Shown: positions 1 through 7,656 of the stretch, in pieces
Layout: each line of letters opens with the position of its first letter
Numbering within the stretch: the first letter of the stretch is position 1
Source of the DNA: a virus
Strand: one strand, 5' to 3'
Virus record (IMG/VR): IMGVR_UViG_3300032046_000177
Span: 1 to 27,384 of that record
Length of the DNA stretch: 27,384 nt
The notes under the pieces: model-generated
The model's input: only the letters and a program-made list of their open reading frames with translations
Told to the model about the DNA's origin: nothing
Database searches by the model: none
Made by a program: the position numbers and the translations under genes

Positions 1-2
1 AA

Positions 3-812
3 GAGTTGATAAGCTCGTGCGTGATAGTCTGCGAGGACATAGAGGACTCAATGATAGGGATGTTTGTGGTAAACAAGAACATTGGATCATTCAACACGCT
101 GATAGTAAGGGCGGCAGGACCGTTGCTGAAAGATATCGAGGGGGCAGTAGGAGCAAGAGCAGTGTCCGATGCCAACGGGGTGACATTCGGAAACATCCAG
201 CTGGAGGATTTGGGCAAGGCCAAAAAGATAGTATGCGACGCCAACAAGACGTTGTTCTTAGGAAACAGTATTAGGACTCAACTCTATGCCGAGACGTTAG
301 AAAAACAGGCGGAAGCCGAGCCGAACATGTACATAGCAAAGAAGTTAAGAGAGAGGATAGCTAAATTGAGGGGAGGAGTGGCAGTGCTAAAGGTGGGAGC
401 TCCAACGGACTTTGAGAGGGATTACCTACGACTCAAGGCCGAAGACGCCGTAAAGGCGGTCCAGGCGGCGTTAGAAGAGGGCGTAGTGGAGGGAGGGGGG
501 ATGACATTCTGGAAGATAGCCCAGGAGTTGAATCCGAAGACGCCAGGAGAAGAGATCCTCAAAAAAGCCCTGACTTCGCCGCTTAAAAAGATAATAGAAA
601 ACTCAGGAAAGGATTACACCGAGATAATAAAAGAAATGCCAGACGGCCAGGGATATGACGCTAAACTAGATAGGTACACAAATCTGTTGGAAAGTGGTAT
701 AATAGACCCAAGCAAAGTAGAAAGGTGCGTGCTTGAGAATGCCGTCTCGGCCGCATCCACGTTCATTACAACGGCCGCAATAATTACCGAACATGAAGAA
801 AAAGACAAATGA
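3..812 (+). CDS. groEL: GroEL-like group I chaperonin, C-terminal part (5' end outside window)
   Basis: The reading frame is open from base 3 and must begin upstream of the window, so about 269 codons of the apical, intermediate and equatorial C-terminal parts are seen. Recognisable blocks are VNKNIGSFN (apical), LEDLGKAKK, LRERIAKLRGGVAVLKVGA, EDAVKAVQAALEEGVVEGGG and GIIDPSKVERCVLENAVSAA. These match bacterial group I GroEL. The catalytic Asp of the EDA block and the GIIDP nucleotide-site block are present. The apical segment is a few residues shorter than in cellular GroEL (no FGDRRKA block) and the Gly-Gly-Met tail is missing. GroEL folds proteins in an ATP-driven chamber closed by GroES. 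The GroES-like gene 180 nt downstream and the following packaging genes suggest a phage-encoded chaperonin, possibly for capsid folding (inference). The fold assignment is secure; the phage-specific role is not. Confidence 0.9.
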   Translation, partial: ELISSCVIVCEDIEDSMIGMFVVNKNIGSFNTLIVRAAGPLLKDIEGAVGARAVSDANGVTFGNIQLEDLGKAKKIVCDANKTLFLGNSIRTQLYAETLEKQAEAEPNMYIAKKLRERIAKLRGGVAVLKVGAPTDFERDYLRLKAEDAVKAVQAALEEGVVEGGGMTFWKIAQELNPKTPGEEILKKALTSPLKKIIENSGKDYTEIIKEMPDGQGYDAKLDRYTNLLESGIIDPSKVERCVLENAVSAASTFITTAAIITEHEEKDK

Positions 813-999
813 GGAAATAGTACTACCAGCCAAGATAGCTGTGTTTGACGATAAGAAGAGCGGAGCAAAGACGGTAGCGTTCCCTTTCGTATTCCTCGAT
901 GGAACCAGTGGGGTGGTTTCGGTAACCAGATTAAAGAACGAGATATGGATTCCGCAAAAGGATATTAAATCGGTAATAATAAATTGGAACGAATCATGA
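793..999 (+). CDS. hypothetical protein between GroEL and GroES (68 aa)
   Basis: I do not recognise a family. The ATG lies inside the end of the chaperonin gene (20 nt overlap) and the stop overlaps the GroES-like start (ATGA), so it is translationally coupled on both sides. The product is small and rich in Val and Ile, with a Lys-rich N-terminus (MKKKTNEE). Its pattern of alternating hydrophobic residues, KTVAFPFVFLDGTSGVVSV, suggests a small beta-rich fold. The tight packing between the two chaperonin genes makes it a real gene and perhaps a chaperonin accessory, but the function is unknown. Confidence 0.7.
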   Translation: MKKKTNEEIVLPAKIAVFDDKKSGAKTVAFPFVFLDGTSGVVSVTRLKNEIWIPQKDIKSVIINWNES

Positions 1000-1250
1000 A
1001 AATAGAACCAGTGGGGAATATAATATACCTGGAAATAAAGGAAGCCAAAGCTGGAGTGCTTGATACGTCTTCAAGGCAATCAGCGGTGGAGTATGCCCAA
1101 GTTCTGGCCGTAGGCAGCGAAGTAAAGATAGTAAAGCCAGGGGACTGGGTATTCGTAAAGGCATGGTCGGTAGATATAATTAACCACGAAGATAAAAGAT
1201 TTTATTTCGTGAGCGAAGACACCAACGGGGTGTTGGCGATAGTAAAATGA
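996..1250 (+). CDS. groES: GroES-like co-chaperonin (84 aa)
   Basis: The start chosen is the ATG at 996, which overlaps the upstream stop as ATGA; a TTG at 984 would add four residues without support. The product begins MKIEPVGNIIYLEIKEA, has a mobile-loop-like segment AGVLDTSSRQS, then AQVLAVGSEVKIVKPGDWVFVK and ends in SEDTNGVLAIVK. This order (beta strand, loop, G/A-V-G turn, K-GD-V, C-terminal D-x-LAIV) is that of the GroES/Cpn10 barrel, but it is shorter than the usual ~95 aa and diverged in the loop that contacts GroEL. Cpn10 forms a seven-membered lid on GroEL. Finding it beside a GroEL-like gene supports the call despite low similarity. Confidence 0.78.
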   Translation: MKIEPVGNIIYLEIKEAKAGVLDTSSRQSAVEYAQVLAVGSEVKIVKPGDWVFVKAWSVDIINHEDKRFYFVSEDTNGVLAIVK

Positions 1251-1420
1251 CACATAGAAAAGACAGAATTAGGAAAATGAGACAGGGATGGAGACGATCC
1301 CACGGAGAGAAAGTTCCAATGGTTGAATTGAAAGAATTGCCAGTAAAAGAGCCGAAGAAAACACTATGGCAAAAAATAAAGAGTGTGATAACAAAAGTTT
1401 GGCACACGGACTATCAGTGA
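1247..1420 (+). CDS. small basic protein (57 aa), overlaps next gene
   Basis: ATG at 1247 overlaps the GroES-like stop as ATGA, the coupling used repeatedly in this cluster. The product starts MTHRKDRIRKMRQGWRRSHG and ends KSVITKVWHTDYQ; it is strongly basic at the N-terminus and has no recognised domain. Its last 55 nt overlap the next gene in another frame if that gene starts at 1366. Either the overlap is real or the next gene starts at 1441. The coupling favours translation, but a chance frame of this length is possible. Confidence 0.45.
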   Translation: MTHRKDRIRKMRQGWRRSHGEKVPMVELKELPVKEPKKTLWQKIKSVITKVWHTDYQ

Positions 1421-1605
1421 TAGGGGAGGATAGAAACGCAATGAGAGTGTTCTGCAACGTCTGTCACCGAAGATACGTGATCCACAAGGACCCCAACAAA
1501 GGAAACCCAGAGAAAAGAGTCTATGCAAAGCTATTCAAGCGATGGATACTTCAAGGAAATGACAACCTATTTTATAAATATCACCCAGAGCATCTAAAAA
1601 AATAA
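1366..1605 (+). CDS. small putative zinc-binding protein (79 aa)
   Basis: The product contains CNVCHRRY (residues 29-36) after an earlier Cys at 7 and His at 14, giving four possible metal ligands. It ends LFKRWILQGNDNLFYKYHPEHLKK. Small CxxC proteins of this look are common next to phage packaging genes, but I cannot name a family. A downstream ATG at 1441, preceded by the purine-rich GGGGAGGA, would give a 54-residue product and remove the overlap with the upstream small gene; it would lose the first Cys and the His. The stop is one base before the methyltransferase start. Confidence 0.7.
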   Translation: MAKNKECDNKSLAHGLSVIGEDRNAMRVFCNVCHRRYVIHKDPNKGNPEKRVYAKLFKRWILQGNDNLFYKYHPEHLKK

Positions 1606-1606
1606 C

Positions 1607-3022
1607 GTGGAACAATTACAATGGCACAACGAGCGTAGGAGAATAAACGAGCTGATTCCTTACGCAGAAAACCCAAGACTGATCACAGAAAAGGAGCAAG
1701 AAGATTTAAAGAAATCACTGGAAAGATTCAATCTGGTAGAGATACCAGCTATAGATACGGACAACAAAATAATAGCAGGACACCAAAGACTAAAAGTGCT
1801 TCAAATCCTAGGCAGAGGAGAAGAGGAAATAGACGTAAGAGTCCCAAGCAGGAAGCTGACACAGGAAGAGTTCATGGAATACAACCTGCGAAGCAACAAG
1901 AACCTAGGAGAATGGGACTACAACTTACTGGCAAACTTTGATGAGAATCTGCTACTGGATATAGGATTTTCAAATGATGAAATAGACACGGTGTTTGGAC
2001 TGGATAAGGCAGATGATTTCGATGAGAAAAAAGAGTTCGAAAAGGCAGTAAAAGAGCCGAGAGGAATACAATTTGGGGATGTATGGAAACTAGGCGATCA
2101 TAAGCTGATAGTAGCTGATTCAACGGACAAAGATGCATGGGCAAAGCTAATGGGAGATGAAAGATTTGATTTCATGTTCACTGATCCACCATACAGATTG
2201 GCGTACAATAAGAAAAGAGTAAGAAAAGTCCACACAAAAGAGGGCTGGAAAGTAAAAGGACAAAGAGAGTATGACACGGTTGGGGAGACTGACAAGAAAG
2301 GCAAGCCTAAAGGATTTGGGTCAGAACAAAACAGGACATATGAAGGAATAACGGACAGAGGAGTTCCAGAGTTTGATGAATGGCTCTCAATAGCCCATGA
2401 GTACGAGAATCAAAAAGGAGTGAATATAATGGTATTTGAGAACTGGAAGAACGTTCACGATTTATGGGAAGCGATACAAAAGTACTGGAAAATAAGAAAT
2501 ATGGTGATCTGGCATCTGCCAAGCAGGCACCAGGGATTTAGTGCCAAATACAGCTTCTATTCAAGGTATGACATAGCTCCGATAGCAGACGCAGGAAAAT
2601 CAACAATGAATGAAGACCCAGAACAAGAAATAGTAGACTACCTGGAAGAAAAAGGACAAAAGCTATTAGATTCATATGAGATAAGCCTCTATGGAAACAA
2701 GGGACAAAGTGAATGGGAAAGACACTCAGGCAAGTGGGGAAAGGTATCAGATCACGTAAGTTGGATTCCAAGCTCTGAATCATCAACAGGACAAAACCTT
2801 GTATTTGGGACAAAGCCAATCCAAATTCTAGTTCCATACATAAAAGTACTAAGCCCAAGGAATGGAATAGTCATGGAACCATTCGGAGGATCAGGAAGCA
2901 CGGCAATAGCTTGCGAGATAATGAAGAGGAAATGCCGATTGATAGAAATATCTCCGACATATTCAGAAGTAATAGTCAATAGATGGGAGAAGTTCACAGG
3001 TAAGACCGCACAAAAAATATGA
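1607..3022 (+). CDS. ParB-domain DNA methyltransferase (N6-adenine/N4-cytosine type)
   Basis: GTG start, one base after the previous stop. Residues ~12-100 form a ParB/sulfiredoxin-like domain (LIPYAENPR, AGHQRLKVLQ around 57-66, LRSNKNLGEWD). Residues ~155-471 are a class I DNA methyltransferase with motif IV DPPY at 193-196 and the SAM-binding FGGSGS at 426-431. DPPY preceding the SAM motif gives the beta-class order. The enzyme would methylate adenine N6 or cytosine N4 in the phage or host DNA using SAM; the ParB-like domain probably aids DNA binding. Phages carry such enzymes for protection from restriction or for regulation. No restriction endonuclease partner is seen. It overlaps the next gene by ATGA, so it is part of the packaging operon. 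Confidence 0.9.
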   Translation: MEQLQWHNERRRINELIPYAENPRLITEKEQEDLKKSLERFNLVEIPAIDTDNKIIAGHQRLKVLQILGRGEEEIDVRVPSRKLTQEEFMEYNLRSNKNLGEWDYNLLANFDENLLLDIGFSNDEIDTVFGLDKADDFDEKKEFEKAVKEPRGIQFGDVWKLGDHKLIVADSTDKDAWAKLMGDERFDFMFTDPPYRLAYNKKRVRKVHTKEGWKVKGQREYDTVGETDKKGKPKGFGSEQNRTYEGITDRGVPEFDEWLSIAHEYENQKGVNIMVFENWKNVHDLWEAIQKYWKIRNMVIWHLPSRHQGFSAKYSFYSRYDIAPIADAGKSTMNEDPEQEIVDYLEEKGQKLLDSYEISLYGNKGQSEWERHSGKWGKVSDHVSWIPSSESSTGQNLVFGTKPIQILVPYIKVLSPRNGIVMEPFGGSGSTAIACEIMKRKCRLIEISPTYSEVIVNRWEKFTGKTAQKI

Positions 3023-3441
3023 ATGAAGTAGATAAAAACATTACAACATCAGGAGCGACAAATGACGCAGGGAAAAATATGAACAAACCTAATAATACAG
3101 GCAAAAAACAGGATACAAAGTTCAAACCAGGTGTTTCGGGCAACCCCGCAGGCAGACCGAAAGGCAGCAGGAATTGGACCACAGAAATGGATGAGATAGT
3201 GGAAGAATTAGCAATCAAGAATAACATCAGTTTCCAAGAGGCAAAGAAAGAAATATTAAAAAGAGTATACATGGAAGCGAGGCAAGGGAACTTTAATTTC
3301 TATAAAGAATGGGCCGAAAGGTATTACGGTAAAGTGCCAGACAAAATAGAACACAGTGGAGAAATAGAAACAAAGACCACCATCCCAGAGAGAGCGATGA
3401 AGATAATTGAAGCTGACTTAAAAAAGAAGAGAACAGAATGA
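3019..3441 (+). CDS. DUF5681-containing protein, candidate small terminase subunit
   Basis: The Lys/Asn/Thr-rich N-terminus leads into the signature FKPGVSGNPAGRPKGSRN (residues ~35-52), typical of DUF5681, then a helical region with EEILKRVYMEARQGNFNFYKEWAERYYGK. Proteins with this signature are often found immediately before large terminase genes, where the small subunit, which recognises viral DNA and regulates TerL, is expected. Here it overlaps the methyltransferase stop and the TerL start by ATGA, consistent with that role. Function is inferred from position and signature; 140 aa fits a small terminase. Confidence 0.75.
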   Translation: MNEVDKNITTSGATNDAGKNMNKPNNTGKKQDTKFKPGVSGNPAGRPKGSRNWTTEMDEIVEELAIKNNISFQEAKKEILKRVYMEARQGNFNFYKEWAERYYGKVPDKIEHSGEIETKTTIPERAMKIIEADLKKKRTE

Positions 3442-4991
3442 ACTATGATGAAATCGCAGCAACCCAATCAATACTGAAGTTCCTGGATTATTATCATATA
3501 ACCAACGATCAAGGGCAGGAGCTGGATTTCAAGGATCATGAGTACATGTGGGATGTTTATAGCGACTTCTCTCCAAAGATAGCGGTGTTAAAAGCGGCAC
3601 AGATAACCGCATCAACCTGCTTCAATCTCAAAGCCTTATGGCTGGCGAAGAATAAAGGGATGGACATCATATACTCCCTGCCTTCTTCATCGGATATTAA
3701 GGACTTTGTGTCTGGAAAGACAAATAGGTTGATAACCAATAACCCGATTCTTCAGGAATGGACCATAGACAAGGATTCAATCGAGCAGAAGAAAGTAGGC
3801 AGCAACGTAATCTACTACCGAGGCACGTGGACCGAGCGGGCCGCAATAGCCATACCTGCTGACCTTTACATAAGCGACGAGACGGACAGATCCAAGCAGG
3901 ACATAGTGGCTCAATACAGGACCAGACTCCAGCATTCAAAGTACGGCTGGGAATGGTATCTCTCAAACCCCTCGGCACCAGGAGTAGGAGTGGACAACTT
4001 CTGGGCGATATCCGACCAAAAGCATTGGTTTGTTAAATGCGGATGCGGAGAGTGGCAGTTCATGACAATGGACAACATTTTAAACAGAGAGGGGAGTTAT
4101 TACTTCGGATGCAAGAAGTGCGGCAAGGAAGTTGACAGGCATCACGGCAAATGGGTAAGGAAGTACAGCGACAGAAAAGACGTGTCAGGATACTGGATCC
4201 CGTTATTGATAGCACCAAGACGCACGGCTCAATATATTATTGACAAGAAGAAGGAATACAACGACGAGCAGTTCGCCAACTTCGTGATGGGACAGCCGTA
4301 CATCGGGAGAGGAAACGTGCTGACAAAAAACGCTTTCTTCCAGAACTTAATAAACAAAATCAACCCACAGGACACACGGACCATAATCGGAGTGGACACG
4401 GGAGTGGGAATAAACTACGTGGTAGGGAACAGCAACGGGATATTCTTCTACGACAAGTCGGACGGATACGAGCCAATAAGGAGTCTGCTTTTACGATGGA
4501 AGAATGCGATATGCGTAATAGACCAGGGGGGAGATATCATCGGGCCACGTAAATTAAGGGAAGAGTTCCCGAACAGGGTGTTTCTGTGTTTCTTCAGGCA
4601 GGATATGAAGAATGATGAGTTCATGCGTTGGAAAGACGAAGAAGGCACGGTGATGGCGGACAGGAATAAGATGATCCAGCTTGTAGTGGATGAGTTCACG
4701 GAGAAAAGAATACCTATCTGGGGAAGCGAGAACGAGTGGTACGATTACTGGCTGGAATGGGCGGGGATGTACAGATCCGCAGAAGAAAACCAGCTAGGAG
4801 TGCCAGTATACAAGTGGAACAAGCCGTCATCGGGGCGTTGCGATTATCCGTTCGCTACGGTATATTGGCGTATAGGCATTGACAGGTTTATGGAAAATGT
4901 TGCGACATTTCATGAGCCGAAAGGGGATCAGTTCGCATACACAGGGATAGAAGTGACCCCAGACAATAAGGCGTTCCTCCCCAAGAGATAA
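3438..4991 (+). CDS. terL: terminase large subunit, GpA-like
   Basis: 517 aa. The ATPase part has a deviant Walker A, K-A-A-Q-I-T-A-S-T (52-60), comparable with the deviant motif of lambda gpA, and a Walker B ending YISDE (144-148). A zinc knuckle follows with C201, C203, C225 and C228. The C-terminal nuclease has the RNase-H-like acidic residues D320 (IIGVDTG) and D362 (CVIDQGG). This is the GpA-like terminase layout: ATP-driven translocation of DNA into the prohead through the portal, and DNA cleavage by the nuclease. Residues 272-283 (KEYNDEQFANFV) are encoded by a 37-bp stretch that is repeated exactly at 8737-8773. The stop lies just before a phage promoter element. Confidence 0.9.
   Translation: MNYDEIAATQSILKFLDYYHITNDQGQELDFKDHEYMWDVYSDFSPKIAVLKAAQITASTCFNLKALWLAKNKGMDIIYSLPSSSDIKDFVSGKTNRLITNNPILQEWTIDKDSIEQKKVGSNVIYYRGTWTERAAIAIPADLYISDETDRSKQDIVAQYRTRLQHSKYGWEWYLSNPSAPGVGVDNFWAISDQKHWFVKCGCGEWQFMTMDNILNREGSYYFGCKKCGKEVDRHHGKWVRKYSDRKDVSGYWIPLLIAPRRTAQYIIDKKKEYNDEQFANFVMGQPYIGRGNVLTKNAFFQNLINKINPQDTRTIIGVDTGVGINYVVGNSNGIFFYDKSDGYEPIRSLLLRWKNAICVIDQGGDIIGPRKLREEFPNRVFLCFFRQDMKNDEFMRWKDEEGTVMADRNKMIQLVVDEFTEKRIPIWGSENEWYDYWLEWAGMYRSAEENQLGVPVYKWNKPSSGRCDYPFATVYWRIGIDRFMENVATFHEPKGDQFAYTGIEVTPDNKAFLPKR
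4251..4287 (+). repeat. 37-bp exact direct repeat, terminase-gene copy
   Basis: This stretch inside terL, beginning AAGGAATACAACGACGAG, is identical over 37 bases to 8737-8773 in a small gene downstream. It encodes residues 272-283 of the terminase and is read in the same frame in both genes. Flanking bases differ on both sides. Confidence 0.95.
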
Positions 4992-5028
4992 ATATCCACA
5001 TAGATTTAACCGACAAATAGTGTAAAAT
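4991..5028 (+). promoter_or_regulatory. phage promoter, copy 1 of 5
   Basis: AATATCCACATAGA at 4991-5004 is followed, 19 nt after its TAG, by a TAAAAT -10 box at 5023-5028, with AAATAGTG just upstream of the -10. Four more copies with the same spacing occur at 7323, 13881, 16690 and 21175. The upstream block covers the -35 region but does not resemble TTGACA. It lies 3' of terL and 24 nt before the ATG of the first small tag gene. Confidence 0.72.
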
Positions 5029-5052
5029 ATAGGCAATTAAAATTATTAAACC

Positions 5053-5289
5053 ATGACAGAACAAGAATCGTTTGATAAATCCAACAGAGAGTTTCAGGAA
5101 CGTAAAGCAAAAGATCCTGAATCAAAATTCATTTCAGGGTATAGTAAGTTTCACTTGGGAATTGCGAAATCAAAAAAGAAGATGGCAGAGAAAATGGCTC
5201 CAACTGCTTCTCACAAAAAATATCTAAGAAGATTAAAAATCGCATTGCTCCCTTACAAAAGGCCGATGAACATTCGATGGAAGAAGTAG
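5053..5289 (+). CDS. small Lys-rich tag-family protein, C-terminus altered by a duplication
   Basis: 78 aa, starting MTEQESFDKSNREFQERKAK, first gene after promoter copy 1. No SD is visible. It carries KKKMAEKMA, the A-x-K-M tag found in the small genes at 7368-8778. From 5239 the coding sequence is a 50-bp segment identical to 23942-23991 in the glycosyltransferase-methyltransferase gene, but read here in a different frame (KIALLPYKRPMNIRWKK). The original C-terminus was therefore probably replaced. Function is unknown. The A-x-K-M sequence and position beside the portal tie it to the other small genes. Confidence 0.62.
   Translation: MTEQESFDKSNREFQERKAKDPESKFISGYSKFHLGIAKSKKKMAEKMAPTASHKKYLRRLKIALLPYKRPMNIRWKK
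5239..5288 (+). repeat. 50-bp exact direct repeat, copy in small gene
   Basis: The segment beginning ATCGCATTGCTCCCTTACAA is identical over 50 bases to 23942-23991. The bases on either side differ between copies. It is read in one frame here and another in the downstream copy, so the similarity is at DNA level and recent. Confidence 0.95.
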
Positions 5290-5371
5290 AGAAGATAATT
5301 TAACAAGAGTAGGAGAAAAAGAATTAGCTCGAATGAGCAAAGGTAAAAAAACTATATTTGGTCTTAAATAA
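5270..5371 (+). pseudogene. remnant of a small tag-family gene
   Basis: In the frame ending at the TAA 5369-5371 the DNA reads TRVGEKELARMSKGKKTIFGLK before the stop, and ELARM-SK resembles the shared tag. No start codon remains upstream in frame because the 50-bp duplicated segment, with a TGA at 5267-5269, interrupts it. It is best read as the 3' end of a small gene cut by that segment. A 12-codon frame from the ATG at 5334 is possible but weak. Confidence 0.3.
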
Positions 5372-5374
5372 ACA

Positions 5375-7288
5375 ATGGCGATATTAGCAAGTCCAGAAGC
5401 TTCGGGTGGGATCCTTTCTGCGGTTAGGGGTGCTTTTGGGTTGTTCGATAAAATGAACAAGGCCGAGGGAGTGGATGAGAACATGTCTCCGATACCGATA
5501 GACGAATATGAGAGTTCGCTAAGCGATCTGGAGATTGTAGAGCTTATAGGAAAATGGAAGAGAGTCTATTCGGTATATTTCACCGAGATAGACAAGTCCC
5601 AGAAACTGTCGTTCGATTACTGGGTAGGCAGGCACAGAGCCGATGACGCCTCGCAGACCAACAAGAACATTCCCGATGCGACAGACAATTTGATATTTGA
5701 AGCGATAGAAACATTCCTGCCGATAGCGACAAGGGCCAATCCAGATCCATTGGTGTCGGCTGATCCATCGGACTTGGGACAGAAGCTGGCTAAGGATATC
5801 AAGGTAACCTTGGTTAACTGGGCGGACACGCAGAAGTTAAGAAGGAAACTGGCGATGGTCACACGCCAGTGGGCTTTATACAGGATAGGAGTGGGTAAAT
5901 TATGGTGGGACCCGAAGACTAAAGAGATTAAATTTGACGTGATAAATCCGAAAAGAATGATATTTGACAAGGACGGGTATGTGGACGCTGGAGGGCATTT
6001 CATAGGGGAATACTTAGGAGAAAAGAAGAAGAAGACCGCAGACGTTCTGATGGAAATGTTCCCAAAAAAGAAAGAAGAGATAAAAATAAAAGCCAACAAC
6101 AAGATGGGGACTCAAATAGAGTTCTACGAATGGTGGTATCAGGGGACGGATGTATTCTATACAATGGACGAAACGGTATTGGGCAAGTACAAGAACCCGA
6201 ACTGGAACTACGACGGAAAGGTAAAGACAGTTGACCCGACAACAGGAGCGGAAACAGAAACCGAGATACAGGGAACAAATCACCTGAAAGAGATGGACTA
6301 TCCGTACATGTTCCTTTCGATATTCTCAACATCACAGCAACCGCATGACGAGACGAGCCTTGTGATGCAGAACATTTCAATACAGGATATGATTAACCGA
6401 AGATGGAGGCAGATAGACAACAATGTGAATGGAATGAACAACGGAATAGTGGTGTCGGGGACTTCATTCACGGAAGAACAGGCCTCGCAGGCGGCATCGG
6501 CGTTAAGAAGGGGGATGGCGATAAGAGTGCCGAACGGTAAGGTTGGGGACGCAGTTCAAAGATTTTCAGCACCAGCTCTACCGAATGACGTATTCAATAG
6601 TTTGAGGGACGCCAGGATGGAGCTAAGAAACTTATTCGGGACGTCAGGATCCACGCCAGAGGGACAGAAAGCCCAGGAGAGTGTCAGGGGCAAGATTTTA
6701 ATAAACCAAATGGACGCCTCAAGGATAGGCGGAGGAATAACCGAAGTCATCGAGCAGGTAGCTGATACGATTTACAACTACGTAGTTCAGATGATGTTTG
6801 TGTATTACGATGAAGAGCATTTTATAACCACGGCAGGAGCGACGGGCGGGATGGAGCTGATAACCATAAAGAACAGTGCGTTCCAATTCTTAAAGACTCT
6901 AAGTATAACGGTTAAAGAAGGATCGCTTATACCCAAGGACCCGATGACCCAAAGAAATCAGGCAATAGACCTTTGGAGTGCGGGAGCGATAGATCCGTTA
7001 AACCTATTCAAAGCTCTGGATCTGCCCGACCCAGTCGATGCAACCAAACAATTGATTCTCTGGCAACTGCTACAAAAGGGAGCGATTCAGCCGCAAATGT
7101 ATCTGCCGAGTTTTGCGACCCCAACACAGCCAGGAATGGCACCAGGGGGAGTTCCACCGCAGGGAGTGGGAGGACAAGCGGTTAACTCGTTAGGGCCGCC
7201 AGAACAAGCCCCACCGCCGCCAGTGGCGACCCCAGAGGCAGTAACGGCTCAATCTCAGCAGTTAATGAGATCCGTGCCGATAAAGTAG
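5375..7288 (+). CDS. portal protein
   Basis: 637 aa, the right size for a portal (dodecameric ring at the capsid vertex through which DNA enters). Supporting blocks are DATDNLIFEAIETFLPIATR near residues 105-125, typical of P22/DUF-type portals, WALYRIGVGKLWWDPKTKEI, RMIFDKDGYVDAGGHFIGEY, and a C-terminal Pro/Gly/Gln-rich tail (MAPGGVPPQGVGG) that is probably disordered. The long helical middle with QDMINRRWRQIDNNVNGMNNG fits the stem/wing. It sits between terminase and scaffold genes, as expected. The ATG has no SD (preceded by AAATAAACA). Confidence 0.85.
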   Translation: MAILASPEASGGILSAVRGAFGLFDKMNKAEGVDENMSPIPIDEYESSLSDLEIVELIGKWKRVYSVYFTEIDKSQKLSFDYWVGRHRADDASQTNKNIPDATDNLIFEAIETFLPIATRANPDPLVSADPSDLGQKLAKDIKVTLVNWADTQKLRRKLAMVTRQWALYRIGVGKLWWDPKTKEIKFDVINPKRMIFDKDGYVDAGGHFIGEYLGEKKKKTADVLMEMFPKKKEEIKIKANNKMGTQIEFYEWWYQGTDVFYTMDETVLGKYKNPNWNYDGKVKTVDPTTGAETETEIQGTNHLKEMDYPYMFLSIFSTSQQPHDETSLVMQNISIQDMINRRWRQIDNNVNGMNNGIVVSGTSFTEEQASQAASALRRGMAIRVPNGKVGDAVQRFSAPALPNDVFNSLRDARMELRNLFGTSGSTPEGQKAQESVRGKILINQMDASRIGGGITEVIEQVADTIYNYVVQMMFVYYDEEHFITTAGATGGMELITIKNSAFQFLKTLSITVKEGSLIPKDPMTQRNQAIDLWSAGAIDPLNLFKALDLPDPVDATKQLILWQLLQKGAIQPQMYLPSFATPTQPGMAPGGVPPQGVGGQAVNSLGPPEQAPPPPVATPEAVTAQSQQLMRSVPIK

Positions 7289-7322
7289 GACACTTGACAA
7301 AGAAATAGATTTATGTAATAGT

Positions 7323-7360
7323 AATATCCCCATAGAATAAAGGTCAAATAGTAGTAAAAT
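7323..7360 (+). promoter_or_regulatory. phage promoter, copy 2 of 5
   Basis: AATATCCCCATAGA at 7323-7336 and TAAAAT at 7355-7360, with the same 19-nt spacing as the other copies and the shared TAGTAG before and ATACACA after the -10. The ATG of the next gene is only 7 nt past the -10, so the transcript should be leaderless or nearly so. A TTGACA at 7294-7299 lies upstream, but no good -10 stands at 17 nt from it. This promoter would drive the small-gene cluster. Confidence 0.75.
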
Positions 7361-7367
7361 ATACACA

Positions 7368-7655
7368 ATGAAAAAGGAGCAGTTAGCAAAAAAGATGGGC
7401 AAGAATAAAAAAAGTGCCGAATATTATCACAAAGGGTCTGGTTCTTGTTACAAATTACATGGAAAAGAGTTAATTCAATACCCAGCAAATCGTGGCGGTG
7501 GTTATGATAAGGGAGAAGGAGGAAGTGTTGATTGGGGAAACGTTGATAAATCAGAACATCCAGAGCTAAGAAAGATCTATAAGAAGTTGGGTGGAAAGAT
7601 GAAGAATATCAATTACGGAAAACTTATGGTCGGACCAGAAGATATAAAAAAATAA
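7368..7655 (+). CDS. small tag-family protein (95 aa)
   Basis: The N-terminus is MKKEQLAKKMGK, an instance of the shared tag. The rest is Gly/Lys-rich, with YHKGSGSCYKLHGKELIQYP and ANRGGGYDKGEGGSVDWGNV, and a second K-M-K stretch near residue 78. No family is recognised. It is the first gene behind promoter copy 2, with its ATG 7 nt after the -10, and is followed one base later by the next small gene. Charge and small size suit a nucleic-acid-associated or head-internal protein (inference). Confidence 0.72.
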   Translation: MKKEQLAKKMGKNKKSAEYYHKGSGSCYKLHGKELIQYPANRGGGYDKGEGGSVDWGNVDKSEHPELRKIYKKLGGKMKNINYGKLMVGPEDIKK

Positions 7656-7656
7656 C

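Noticed and set aside
690-702. TGG-TATAAT resembling an extended -10 promoter
   Set aside because: It encodes the conserved SGIIDP block of GroEL, lacks a -35 and has no gene start after it.
984-995. TTG start for the GroES-like gene
   Set aside because: The ATG at 996 forms the ATGA overlap used throughout and matches the usual GroES N-terminus.
5617-6102. 161-codon open frame on the minus strand
   Set aside because: It is the antisense shadow of the portal gene; low-complexity Phe/Ser/Leu content and no start signals.
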